Shown here: in pieces, positions 1 through 6,991 of the stretch
How the letters are laid out: each line of letters starts with the position of its first letter
Numbering within the stretch: position 1 is the stretch's first letter
Assembly (NCBI GenBank): GCA_002412885.1
Contig: DHVX01000084.1
Location: 70,158 to 134,157 of the forward strand
DNA from: Bacteroidales bacterium UBA5197
Lineage (GTDB): Bacteria; Bacteroidota; Bacteroidia; Bacteroidales; Lentimicrobiaceae
Direction of reading: 5' to 3'
Length of the DNA stretch: 64,000 bases
Made by a program: the position numbers and the translations under genes
Notes under the pieces: generated by a model
What the model was told of the DNA's origin: nothing
Databases searched by the model: none
The model's input: only the letters and a program-made list of their open reading frames with translations

Positions 1-187
1 TTTCGCCCTTTCAGGGCTTAAAAAGGGATTGTTTCATTACGATGGGCTTCACCCATCGTTAACGTATTTCGCCCTTTCAGGGCTTTTATTATGTTTAGCC
101 CTGAAAGGGCGAAATCTGATAACACAGTGGCGAAGCCCTGTGATAATGAGGTGTAATAACTAAACATAAGCCCTGAAAGGGCGAAAT
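1..187. repeat. Cluster of four copies of a 19-bp palindromic repeat
   Basis: The 19-mer TTTCGCCCTTTCAGGGCTT occurs at 1-19 and 67-85, and its reverse complement at 97-115 and 169-187. Each copy contains the inverted repeat AGCCCTGAAAGGGC. Two other small hairpins sit between copies: GATGGG/CCCATC around 41-57 and CACAG/CTGTG around 124-143. Spacing is irregular and orientation switches, so this is a REP-like intergenic cluster and not a CRISPR array. No coding sequence is visible. Confidence 0.8.
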
Positions 188-222
188 CACTTCCCACAAT
201 TAAGTTGATCCGACTAACTGGT

Positions 223-325
223 AAGTGGAAAAAGCTTTCAAATTTTCTGAAAATGAATAAGGATGCTGTTTACATATGTCATCTCCGCATTATGCTCAAT
301 TTTTCTTGAGCTTCAACTCAGGATG
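223..325. repeat. Dispersed repeat, copy A (second copy at 34155-34259)
   Basis: This 103-bp stretch aligns with 34155-34259 at about 85% identity by eye, with two single-base gaps. The best conserved core is CTGAAAATGAATAAGGATG, followed by CCGCATTATGCTCAATT. It contains a hairpin, GCTCAA (294-299) with TTGAGC (306-311). No open reading frame is preserved between the copies, so it is a non-coding repeat or possibly a small RNA. Confidence 0.75.
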
Positions 326-346
326 TCTTCCTTATTATCGAGGTTT

Positions 347-1345
347 TTATTTTGTGGTATAAACCACCGTTAAAACTGTGTGGCCCACCGCTTTAAGGGT
401 TTCTTTGCTGATGTTGCTCATGTCATCATTTACGGTGTGCCATTGATCAAAGAAACCTTTATCACGATCGGGATCGTAGTCGATGATATCAATGGTCGGA
501 ATTCTTAGTATCTCATTAACGTACAGATGGTCATCGGTGATGGGTCCGGTTTTTCTGTTCAGGAAATAATTCTGATATCCAAGGCTATGCGCAACATTCC
601 ACACTTTTCGCATGATTCCCGGAGCGTGATACATCGAAGTTCCTTCCATAGTAAATGCAGGATTCTCTGCGCCAACCATATCGAGCAGAATACCAAATCG
701 GGCACTGTATCCCGGCGTGTGCGGGTTTCTGGCCCAGTATTGAGAACCCAGCGCCCACGAATGATCGGCAGAACCCTGAAGATCCTGATGCTCTCCGTAA
801 TCTTCCGCATCAAATAGCACGATATCAACGCCAAGGCTGGGATTATGAATGCTCATCTGTCGGGCAATTTCGAGCAGAACGCCAACGCCGCTACCTCCAT
901 CGTTTGCCCCTGGCACAGGTTTGCGCCGGTTTGCCGGATCGGGATCGTGATCGGCCCATGGCCTTGAATCCCAATGGGCACAGAGAAGGATACGCGAACT
1001 GTTTTCAGGATTAAAAGAGGCAATAATATTTTTTGCATCCAGCATGGTTCCATCCGAAGCTTTTAACCGGGCCTGCTGAACTGTTACATGACTGGTAAAC
1101 CGTTGCAAAGTTGCACTCAACCAGTCAGAACATGCTTTATGTGCCTGTGTATTAGGAACGCGTGGACCGAATGCAACCTGCTTTTCGATATAAGCATAAG
1201 CTGAATCGCGATTGAATTCCGGAACAAATACATTCGCTTCGGGGCTCTGGGTGTCCTTGTCAGTTGTTTTCACTTTCCTGCCCTCTCCACATGAAATTAA
1301 AGTTACCGCAGCAGATAGTAAAAGGAGTTTTATTGAGTTTTTCAT
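347..1345 (-). CDS. M28-family glutaminyl-peptide cyclotransferase-like lipoprotein
   Basis: This is a zinc-dependent hydrolase-fold protein of the M28 group that includes glutaminyl cyclases, which convert N-terminal glutamine to pyroglutamate; some relatives are aminopeptidases. The predicted product is 332 aa with a lipoprotein signal ending at LISC. Motifs in order, from the chosen start, are AHWD (about 124-127), GANDGG with zinc ligand D149, DAEDYG with E181, LLDMVG and QWHTVNDD with H303. The single D/E/H zinc set and DAED motif favour cyclase over two-zinc aminopeptidase. The ATG at 1345 was preferred over one three codons upstream because the signal peptide begins there. It lies a few bases downstream of the nitroreductase and is probably cotranscribed. 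The substrate is not known. Confidence 0.8.
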   Translation of the reverse strand: MKNSIKLLLLSAAVTLISCGEGRKVKTTDKDTQSPEANVFVPEFNRDSAYAYIEKQVAFGPRVPNTQAHKACSDWLSATLQRFTSHVTVQQARLKASDGTMLDAKNIIASFNPENSSRILLCAHWDSRPWADHDPDPANRRKPVPGANDGGSGVGVLLEIARQMSIHNPSLGVDIVLFDAEDYGEHQDLQGSADHSWALGSQYWARNPHTPGYSARFGILLDMVGAENPAFTMEGTSMYHAPGIMRKVWNVAHSLGYQNYFLNRKTGPITDDHLYVNEILRIPTIDIIDYDPDRDKGFFDQWHTVNDDMSNISKETLKAVGHTVLTVVYTTK

Positions 1346-1360
1346 AAAGATCATATTGAT

Positions 1361-1957
1361 TTAGAAGATTTTAGACTCCTGGCCGAATTTTCCGCTGAAA
1401 ACAGATTCACTGGCTTTTCTTCTTTCGCGTGGTGCAACTTCCATTTTGAGCAGATTGGGATGCAGATCGCTTGAATGACCCATATAGCCAACCGCTACAA
1501 CCGTTGCTGGTTTATACCCTACAGGAATTTCGAAAAGTTCTCTGGCTTTTTCAGCGTCAAATCCGCCCATCTGATGAACGTAAAGATTTTCAGCCATTGC
1601 CTGAACTGTAAGTAAAGCGACTGCTTGTCCTAAATCGTACAATGCGCTTACGTTCGGCTCACCTCTGTTGTTGTTCTCACGGGCTACTGCCACAAAAAGC
1701 AGTGGAGCACGGGTGGCCCAAAGTAAATTGAATTCTACCAGGGTTTTTGAAATGGATTCGTAGGTATCGTCACCTTTAAATCCTGCAATAAAATACCAGG
1801 GCTGAATGTTTGATGATGATGGCGCCCATCGCGCAGCTTCAAAAAGGCTGCGGACAAGTTCTGGTTTTATAAATTTATTTTCGAAAGCTCTTGGAGACCA
1901 TCTGTTTTTAAGCAGTTCGTGAAGCGGGTAATCGTTTGAAGCAATTTTTGTGTCCAT
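1361..1957 (-). CDS. Nitroreductase family protein
   Basis: This is an FMN-dependent NAD(P)H oxidoreductase of the nitroreductase superfamily, 198 aa and soluble. The N-terminal RWSPRAF motif (FMN phosphate binding) and the following AARWAPSSSNIQPW segment are characteristic. A central YDLGQAVALLTVQA helix and a C-terminal PVGYKPATVVAVGY strand match the usual order. Length is normal for the family. The true substrate (nitroaromatic, quinone or flavin) cannot be read from sequence. It is the first gene of a probable two-gene unit with the downstream M28 lipoprotein. Confidence 0.88.
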   Translation of the reverse strand: MDTKIASNDYPLHELLKNRWSPRAFENKFIKPELVRSLFEAARWAPSSSNIQPWYFIAGFKGDDTYESISKTLVEFNLLWATRAPLLFVAVARENNNRGEPNVSALYDLGQAVALLTVQAMAENLYVHQMGGFDAEKARELFEIPVGYKPATVVAVGYMGHSSDLHPNLLKMEVAPRERRKASESVFSGKFGQESKIF

Positions 1958-2022
1958 TGTTGTTTATTTATTCCGAAGACTTAACAAAAAGTATGTTGTA
2001 TAGTTCGGGAGTGAAGGTTTGT

Positions 2023-3378
2023 TTAAAAGGTTAATGTAAAAACTGTGCCTTCTCCCGGGATTGATTTAACCGTAACTGAACCTTTATGAAGATGCATGAT
2101 CTGTCGCGAAAGGCTTAAGCCAATTCCTGAGCCGTCTTTCTTTGATGTAAAAAAAGGCATAAAAATTTTATCCAGAATATCAGGTTTTATGCCATAGCCA
2201 TTGTCTGAGAAGTCGATGCTCACACGCCCGTTATTGTTGGGCGATGCTGTAACTTTAATCTGAGGCTGTGGTTTTTCTTTCACTGCATCAATTGCATTAA
2301 GCAACATATTGATAAATACCTGCTCAACCAGATCAGGATCTGCAGTAATCATAAGTTCCTCAGGGAATACGCGCGGAATACATTCAATCCCGTATTTTTC
2401 CATTTTCGGACGCAACAGCATATGTGTTCGTTCAAAAAGTTCTTTTACAGCAAAATACCTGAAATTCGGACGCGGTATGCGTGTGAGATTTCTGTAAGTC
2501 TCCACAAAGTTTAATAGTCCCTGACTTCGGCTTTGAATTGTAGTCAACGCCAGTTGAATATTTTCAACATCATCGCTATCCAGATCGCGGAGTGCTACAT
2601 CATCTTCATTTTCAGTAAGTAACATTTCGCGAACAGTAGATGCCAGCGATGAAATGGGCGTTATCGAATTCATAATTTCATGCGTAAGCACCCTGATAAG
2701 TTTTTGCCAGGATTCTATCTCTTTTTCTTCGAGTTCAGCGCTGATGTTTTGAAGTGAAACAAGCAGAAATTCTTCGCCCCGCATCCTGAATTCAGTGGCA
2801 TAAACCGAAAGCTGAAGCAACTCATTTTCAACCACCAGTTTGATGAGTTGCTTGTCGCCGGCTTTCATTTTTAAAAGGTTTTCAGGCAATGAAGCTTTGA
2901 TAGAAGCCAGGTCATTGATGTGCTTGAGATTGGTAACCTGCAAAAGTCGCTTGATGGCATTATTGAAAATATCAACCTTACCATCTTTGCGGAATGCAAT
3001 AATTCCGATACTTACATGCTGCACAACCGTGAGCAGATAGTTATAATGTTCCTCCTTTTCTGCTCTGTTTTTCCTGAATTCTTTAATTACTTCGTTAAAA
3101 GATCTGTTCAGCCCTTCAAAACTTTTTCCCAGATCTTTATCGTAAAACGAGGTGCTGAAGTCAGAATGACGTACACTCTCCAGAAACTGTGTCAGTTTTC
3201 GGTTGGTGCGTTCTGAATAGTGAATCAGCGCCGCCACCTGCATCAGTGCAATTACTCCGGTAATCAGCGCAGTTACCCATTGCTGATCATTTTGCAGCAG
3301 TATAACCAGCAGCAGAAGGTTAAAAGTGATAAGGATTACCCTTATAACAATCCATGTTCTGAATTTCTTAAAGCCCAT
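2023..3378 (-). CDS. Sensor histidine kinase, NtrB/AtoS type
   Basis: This is the membrane sensor kinase partner of the overlapping sigma-54 response regulator gene. Two transmembrane helices lie at about 8-28 and 35-54. They are followed by a cytoplasmic linker, a PAS-like domain (about 115-215), a dimerisation domain with phosphoacceptor H233 in the motif LTHEIMNSITP, and an ATPase domain with NMLLNAIDA (N box), DNGYGI (G1) and SGIGLSLS (G2). There is almost no periplasmic loop between the helices, so the signal is probably sensed in the membrane or cytoplasm. Its start codon overlaps the end of the regulator gene by 11 bp, implying translational coupling. The divergent efflux operon is the likely regulated target. 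Confidence 0.9.
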   Translation of the reverse strand: MGFKKFRTWIVIRVILITFNLLLLVILLQNDQQWVTALITGVIALMQVAALIHYSERTNRKLTQFLESVRHSDFSTSFYDKDLGKSFEGLNRSFNEVIKEFRKNRAEKEEHYNYLLTVVQHVSIGIIAFRKDGKVDIFNNAIKRLLQVTNLKHINDLASIKASLPENLLKMKAGDKQLIKLVVENELLQLSVYATEFRMRGEEFLLVSLQNISAELEEKEIESWQKLIRVLTHEIMNSITPISSLASTVREMLLTENEDDVALRDLDSDDVENIQLALTTIQSRSQGLLNFVETYRNLTRIPRPNFRYFAVKELFERTHMLLRPKMEKYGIECIPRVFPEELMITADPDLVEQVFINMLLNAIDAVKEKPQPQIKVTASPNNNGRVSIDFSDNGYGIKPDILDKIFMPFFTSKKDGSGIGLSLSRQIMHLHKGSVTVKSIPGEGTVFTLTF

Positions 3379-4747
3379 GTTTCTCTATTCTTCTGTAGAG
3401 TGATGCTCTGGTGAGTCCCAGTTCTTTGGCGGCTTTGCTGATGTTTCCACCATGTTTGTCAATCACTTTCCTGATAAGCAGTTTTTCGCGTTCTTCGAGG
3501 TTGGTTACATCTTCAGATTCTTCAAACTGATTGTTGTCGTCAAGCTGTGAGAGGAAAAAATCATGAGGCTGCAATATGTTACTTTCACTCATGATTACAG
3601 CTCTTTCAACCGAATGCTGCAACTCTCTGATGTTGCCGGGCCAGGTATGCTTTTCCAGTCGCCGGATGGTTGTAGGATTTATCCGTTTTAACGGCATTTT
3701 ATATTTCTTGCAATATATTTCCAGAAAATGCTCAGCCAGCGGCTGAATATCTTCGAGGCGATCTCTCAGTGAAGGCAGCAATATTTCAACGGTATTGATG
3801 CGATAAAGCAAATCCTGCCGGAACTTATTTTCGTTTACCATCTGATAAAGCGGCATGTTGGTGGCGCAGATCAGTCGTACATCTATCGGTATTTCGCGGT
3901 TGGTGCCAAGCCGGACTACTTTTCTGTTTTGCAGTACACTAAGCAGTTTCGACTGCAGGTTGAACGAAAGATTTCCGATTTCGTCAAGAAAAATGGTGCC
4001 TTTGCTTGCCGCTTCAAATCTGCCTGCGCGGTCTTCTTTGGCATCGGTAAATGCGCCTTTCTTGAAGCCAAAAAGCTCACTTTCAAACAGTGTTTCCGTT
4101 ATTGCGCCAAGATCAACACTAATAAAAACCTCATCGCGTCGAGCCGAAGCCCTGTGTATTGCCCTGGCAATCAATTCCTTCCCGGTTCCATTTTCGCCAA
4201 GTATAAGTACATTGGCTTCTGTTTTGGCAACTTTGTCAACGGTATTCATAACCTTGGTCATGGCAGGAGAATCCCCTATCAGATTGCCATAAGCCTGATC
4301 CTGACTGGCGATCAATACCTTTTGCTTGCTTCGCAGATCTTCAATTTCTTCTTTGTTGTGCCTGACTTTGAGATTGGCTGTAATGGTTCCCAGTAGCTTT
4401 TTGTTATCCCAGGGTTTCAGAATAAAGTTGGTTGCCCCTTCTTTTATACCCTGAACAGCAAGTTCAATATCGCCATATCCTGTAATAAAAATGACAACTG
4501 CCAGAGGATCAATTTCAATGATTTTGTTCAGCCAATGGAAACCTTCCTTCCCGGAAGTTGCATCTCTTGAGAAATTCATATCCAGAAGAATCAGATCATA
4601 GCTTTCATTCTTCAGGATGGCCGGGATGTTTTCAGGATTCTTTTCGGTATGCACTATACTGAAATGCTGCTTCAGGAATAACTTGGCAGCCAGCAGAACG
4701 TCCTGATCGTCATCTACTATAAGTATTTTAGCATCAATCTTACTCAT
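3368..4747 (-). CDS. Sigma-54-dependent response regulator (NtrC/AtoC type)
   Basis: The 459-aa protein has a receiver domain with acidic pocket DDD (12-14) and phosphoacceptor D56. An AAA+ domain follows with Walker A GENGTGKE (about 184-191) and Walker B TIFLDEIGNL (about 251-260). A C-terminal Fis-type helix-turn-helix ends in KELGLTRASLYRRIEKHGL. It should activate RNA polymerase carrying sigma-54 from an upstream enhancer. The sigma-54 contact loop reads GAFTDA (231-236) where the classical motif is GAFTGA. It is transcribed divergently from the efflux operon at 4955. The intergenic region holds a candidate sigma-54 promoter and an inverted repeat that may be its binding site. The kinase partner is encoded immediately downstream. 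Confidence 0.93.
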   Translation of the reverse strand: MSKIDAKILIVDDDQDVLLAAKLFLKQHFSIVHTEKNPENIPAILKNESYDLILLDMNFSRDATSGKEGFHWLNKIIEIDPLAVVIFITGYGDIELAVQGIKEGATNFILKPWDNKKLLGTITANLKVRHNKEEIEDLRSKQKVLIASQDQAYGNLIGDSPAMTKVMNTVDKVAKTEANVLILGENGTGKELIARAIHRASARRDEVFISVDLGAITETLFESELFGFKKGAFTDAKEDRAGRFEAASKGTIFLDEIGNLSFNLQSKLLSVLQNRKVVRLGTNREIPIDVRLICATNMPLYQMVNENKFRQDLLYRINTVEILLPSLRDRLEDIQPLAEHFLEIYCKKYKMPLKRINPTTIRRLEKHTWPGNIRELQHSVERAVIMSESNILQPHDFFLSQLDDNNQFEESEDVTNLEEREKLLIRKVIDKHGGNISKAAKELGLTRASLYRRIEKHGL

Positions 4748-4812
4748 GAATTTCTTTTTTATAGTTCTTTGCGTAAAGAACAGTTTTTTACATCGTGCTA
4801 ATTTAAATAAAA

Positions 4813-4828
4813 TGTTCGGAAACGAACA
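4813..4828. promoter_or_regulatory. Perfect inverted repeat, candidate enhancer site for the sigma-54 regulator
   Basis: TGTTCG-GAAA-CGAACA is a perfect 6-bp inverted repeat with a 4-bp spacer. It lies between the divergent regulator gene (start 4747) and the efflux operon (start 4955), about 85-100 bp upstream of the candidate -24 element. That is a usual distance for an NtrC-type enhancer. A related half site, TTGAACAAC, follows at about 4844-4852. Function is inferred from position and symmetry only. Confidence 0.5.
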
Positions 4829-4913
4829 ACCTAAAGAACGGGTTTGAACAACAATAAATTGTTAAAAAATTGTAAAAATATTCAAGTTATTGAAAGTCAG
4901 GCTTGTGCATTAA

Positions 4914-4929
4914 TGGCACAGATTTAGTA
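4914..4929 (+). promoter_or_regulatory. Candidate sigma-54 (-24/-12) promoter of the efflux operon
   Basis: TGGCACAGATTTAGTA matches the sigma-54 consensus TGGCAC-N5-TTGCW fully at the -24 element. At the -12 element it keeps the key G but reads TAGTA in place of TTGCW. It is 25 bp upstream of the membrane fusion protein ATG and on the same strand. The neighbouring gene encodes a sigma-54 activator, which makes the match more convincing than by chance. Confidence 0.55.
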
Positions 4930-4954
4930 TAGCGGACACTGTAATGAATTAATT

Positions 4955-6208
4955 ATGGATAAGATTATTGAAAAGAAGAAATGGACTCGTGGTAAAATTC
5001 TTGCTATTGCAGGCGGTTTTTGCCTTTTGGTTTTTTTTGTATGGCTTCTGTTTCTCAGGGATAACCGCAGCCGGTTGTATGTTGAGTATAATCAACTTAC
5101 AATTGCCACTGTTGAAAAGGGTAAGTTTCAGGAGTTTATCCCGGTGGATGGAATCGTTTTTCCAAGAAACACAGTATATATTGATGCCGTGCAGGGCGGA
5201 ATAGTTGAAGAAGTTTTTGTGGAAGACGGCGCAATGCTGAAGCGTGGAGATCCGATTCTCAGACTGGCCAATGCAAACATGGAGCTCAGCTATATGGATC
5301 AGGAAACCCGGATGTATGATGCTATCAACAACCTGGCCAACACCAGTATAAGCATTGAGCAGCTGAAGTATGTCCGTCAAAAGGAAGTTACTCAACTCAA
5401 TTATGATATTGACAGACTGAAAAAAGATTTTGATCGCAAGGAACAGTTTTTTAAAGACAAGCTGATTTCGGCCAAAGAATACGAGGATGCGAAGCGCGAT
5501 TTTGAATACTCAATACGTCAACTCGAAATTACGCTGAACCTCAGGAAACTCGATTCTATTTCAGGGGTATCTCAAAGCAGGCAGATTTCCTCCTCCATGG
5601 AGCGTATGTACAACAACCTGGCATTGCTCCGGAAAAATCTTGACAATATGACCATAAAATCACCGGTTGATGGCAAGCTTTCATCATTTATGGTTGAAAT
5701 CGGGCAAACCAAATCCGTTGGTGAACATCTTGGCCAAATTGATATGATGGATGGAGTAAAACTCAGAGCCAATATTGATGAGCGTTATATTTCGCGTGTG
5801 TTTGCCGGGCAGGAGGCAGAATGTGAACTTGGAGGGAAATCGTATTTGCTGGAAATCAGCAAGATATATACAAATGTGACGAGCGGATCGTTTCAGGTTG
5901 ACCTGCTTTTTAAGGATGAAGAACCTGAAGGTATCAAGCGTGGTCAAACCATTCAGATTAAAGTTCGGTTTTCAAGTGCTACCGATGCACTTATAGTAAG
6001 GCGTGGCGGATTTTTTCAGGAAACCGGCGGAAACTGGATTTATGTTCTCAACAGTGACGAAACCTTTGCGGTGAAACGTCCGATCCGCATAGGACGACAA
6101 AATACAATGCATTACGAATTGCTTGAAGGACTCGATGCCGGCGAAAAAGTTATTGTTTCATCTTACGACAACTATAACGCCAGAGAAAAACTAATCTTCA
6201 GAAAATAA
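4955..6208 (+). CDS. HlyD/MacA-family periplasmic adaptor (membrane fusion protein)
   Basis: This is the adaptor subunit of a tripartite efflux or export system, bridging the inner-membrane ABC transporter to an outer-membrane channel. The 417-aa protein has one N-terminal transmembrane anchor (about 15-33) and a lipoyl-like half with GGIVEEVFVEDGAMLKRGDPI (about 72-91). A coiled-coil hairpin runs about 105-215, the second lipoyl half contains MTIKSPVDGKLSSF, and beta-barrel segments follow. No outer-membrane TolC-like factor is encoded nearby. It is first of three same-strand genes with the ATPase and permease and probably starts from the sigma-54-like promoter just upstream. The transported compound is unknown. 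Confidence 0.9.
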   Translation: MDKIIEKKKWTRGKILAIAGGFCLLVFFVWLLFLRDNRSRLYVEYNQLTIATVEKGKFQEFIPVDGIVFPRNTVYIDAVQGGIVEEVFVEDGAMLKRGDPILRLANANMELSYMDQETRMYDAINNLANTSISIEQLKYVRQKEVTQLNYDIDRLKKDFDRKEQFFKDKLISAKEYEDAKRDFEYSIRQLEITLNLRKLDSISGVSQSRQISSSMERMYNNLALLRKNLDNMTIKSPVDGKLSSFMVEIGQTKSVGEHLGQIDMMDGVKLRANIDERYISRVFAGQEAECELGGKSYLLEISKIYTNVTSGSFQVDLLFKDEEPEGIKRGQTIQIKVRFSSATDALIVRRGGFFQETGGNWIYVLNSDETFAVKRPIRIGRQNTMHYELLEGLDAGEKVIVSSYDNYNAREKLIFRK

Positions 6209-6242
6209 ATCATTTTGAACTCTAACTTAATCTTCCATTGAC

Positions 6243-6944
6243 ATGATCAAAGCTGTAAATTTATCTAAAGTATTCAGGACAGACGAAGTTGAAACTACTG
6301 CCCTTAATAAAGTTTCATTCGAAATAAAAAAGGGTGAGTTTGTTGCCATTATGGGTCCATCAGGGTGTGGGAAATCCACATTGCTGAATATTCTTGGCTT
6401 GCTTGACAATCCATCAGACGGAGAGTATTACTTCCTTGAAAAAGAAGTTTCAAAGTTTTCGGAAAAGCAAAGAGCAAACACACGCAAACATAACATAGGA
6501 TTTGTTTTTCAGAATTTCAACCTGATTGACGAACTGAATGTTAATGAAAACGTAGAGTTGCCGCTTATTTACCTGGGTCTCAGCTCTTCTGAACGTAAAA
6601 AAAGGGTTGAGTCGGCTTTGGAACAAATGCAGATTATGCATCGACGCAAGCATTTTCCTTTGCAGTTGTCGGGAGGGCAGCAACAACGTGTAGCAGTTGC
6701 CCGTGCAGTGGTTGCAAATCCTCACCTGATTCTTGCTGACGAACCCACCGGTAACCTCGATTCAGCGCATGGCGAAGAAGTGATGAATCTGCTTGCTTCA
6801 TTGAATCAGAATGGCACCACCATTATTATGGTAACCCACTCTCAACGCGATGCTGAATACGCTCAGCGTATCATTCGGTTGTTTGATGGTCAGATTATTA
6901 ACGAAAACATAAAGGCTGGCAAAACAGAAATGAACGCCATATAA
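6243..6944 (+). CDS. ABC transporter ATP-binding protein, MacB/LolD type
   Basis: This is the nucleotide-binding subunit that drives the adjacent FtsX-type permease. The 233-aa protein has Walker A GPSGCGKST (38-46), a Q-loop in VFQNFNLID, the signature LSGGQQQRVAVARA, Walker B LILADEPTGNLDS and a switch histidine in MVTHSQ. The ADEPTGNLD form is typical of the MacB/LolD/FtsE group, whose members act mechanically on lipoproteins, peptides or envelope substrates instead of forming a classical pore. It follows the adaptor gene by 34 bp and precedes the permease by 47 bp. Confidence 0.94.
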   Translation: MIKAVNLSKVFRTDEVETTALNKVSFEIKKGEFVAIMGPSGCGKSTLLNILGLLDNPSDGEYYFLEKEVSKFSEKQRANTRKHNIGFVFQNFNLIDELNVNENVELPLIYLGLSSSERKKRVESALEQMQIMHRRKHFPLQLSGGQQQRVAVARAVVANPHLILADEPTGNLDSAHGEEVMNLLASLNQNGTTIIMVTHSQRDAEYAQRIIRLFDGQIINENIKAGKTEMNAI

Positions 6945-6991
6945 AGTCAGATTACAATTGTTGATTTTTTTGTTCATTTAAACTGATTGTC

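Noticed and set aside
1..187. CRISPR-like repeat cluster
   Set aside because: The 19-mers alternate in orientation, spacing is irregular (from about 11 to 53 bp) and no cas genes are near. REP-like palindromes explain it better.
4949..5395. Antisense 148-codon ORF inside the membrane fusion protein gene
   Set aside because: It is the shadow of a clear HlyD-type coding frame and has no family features.
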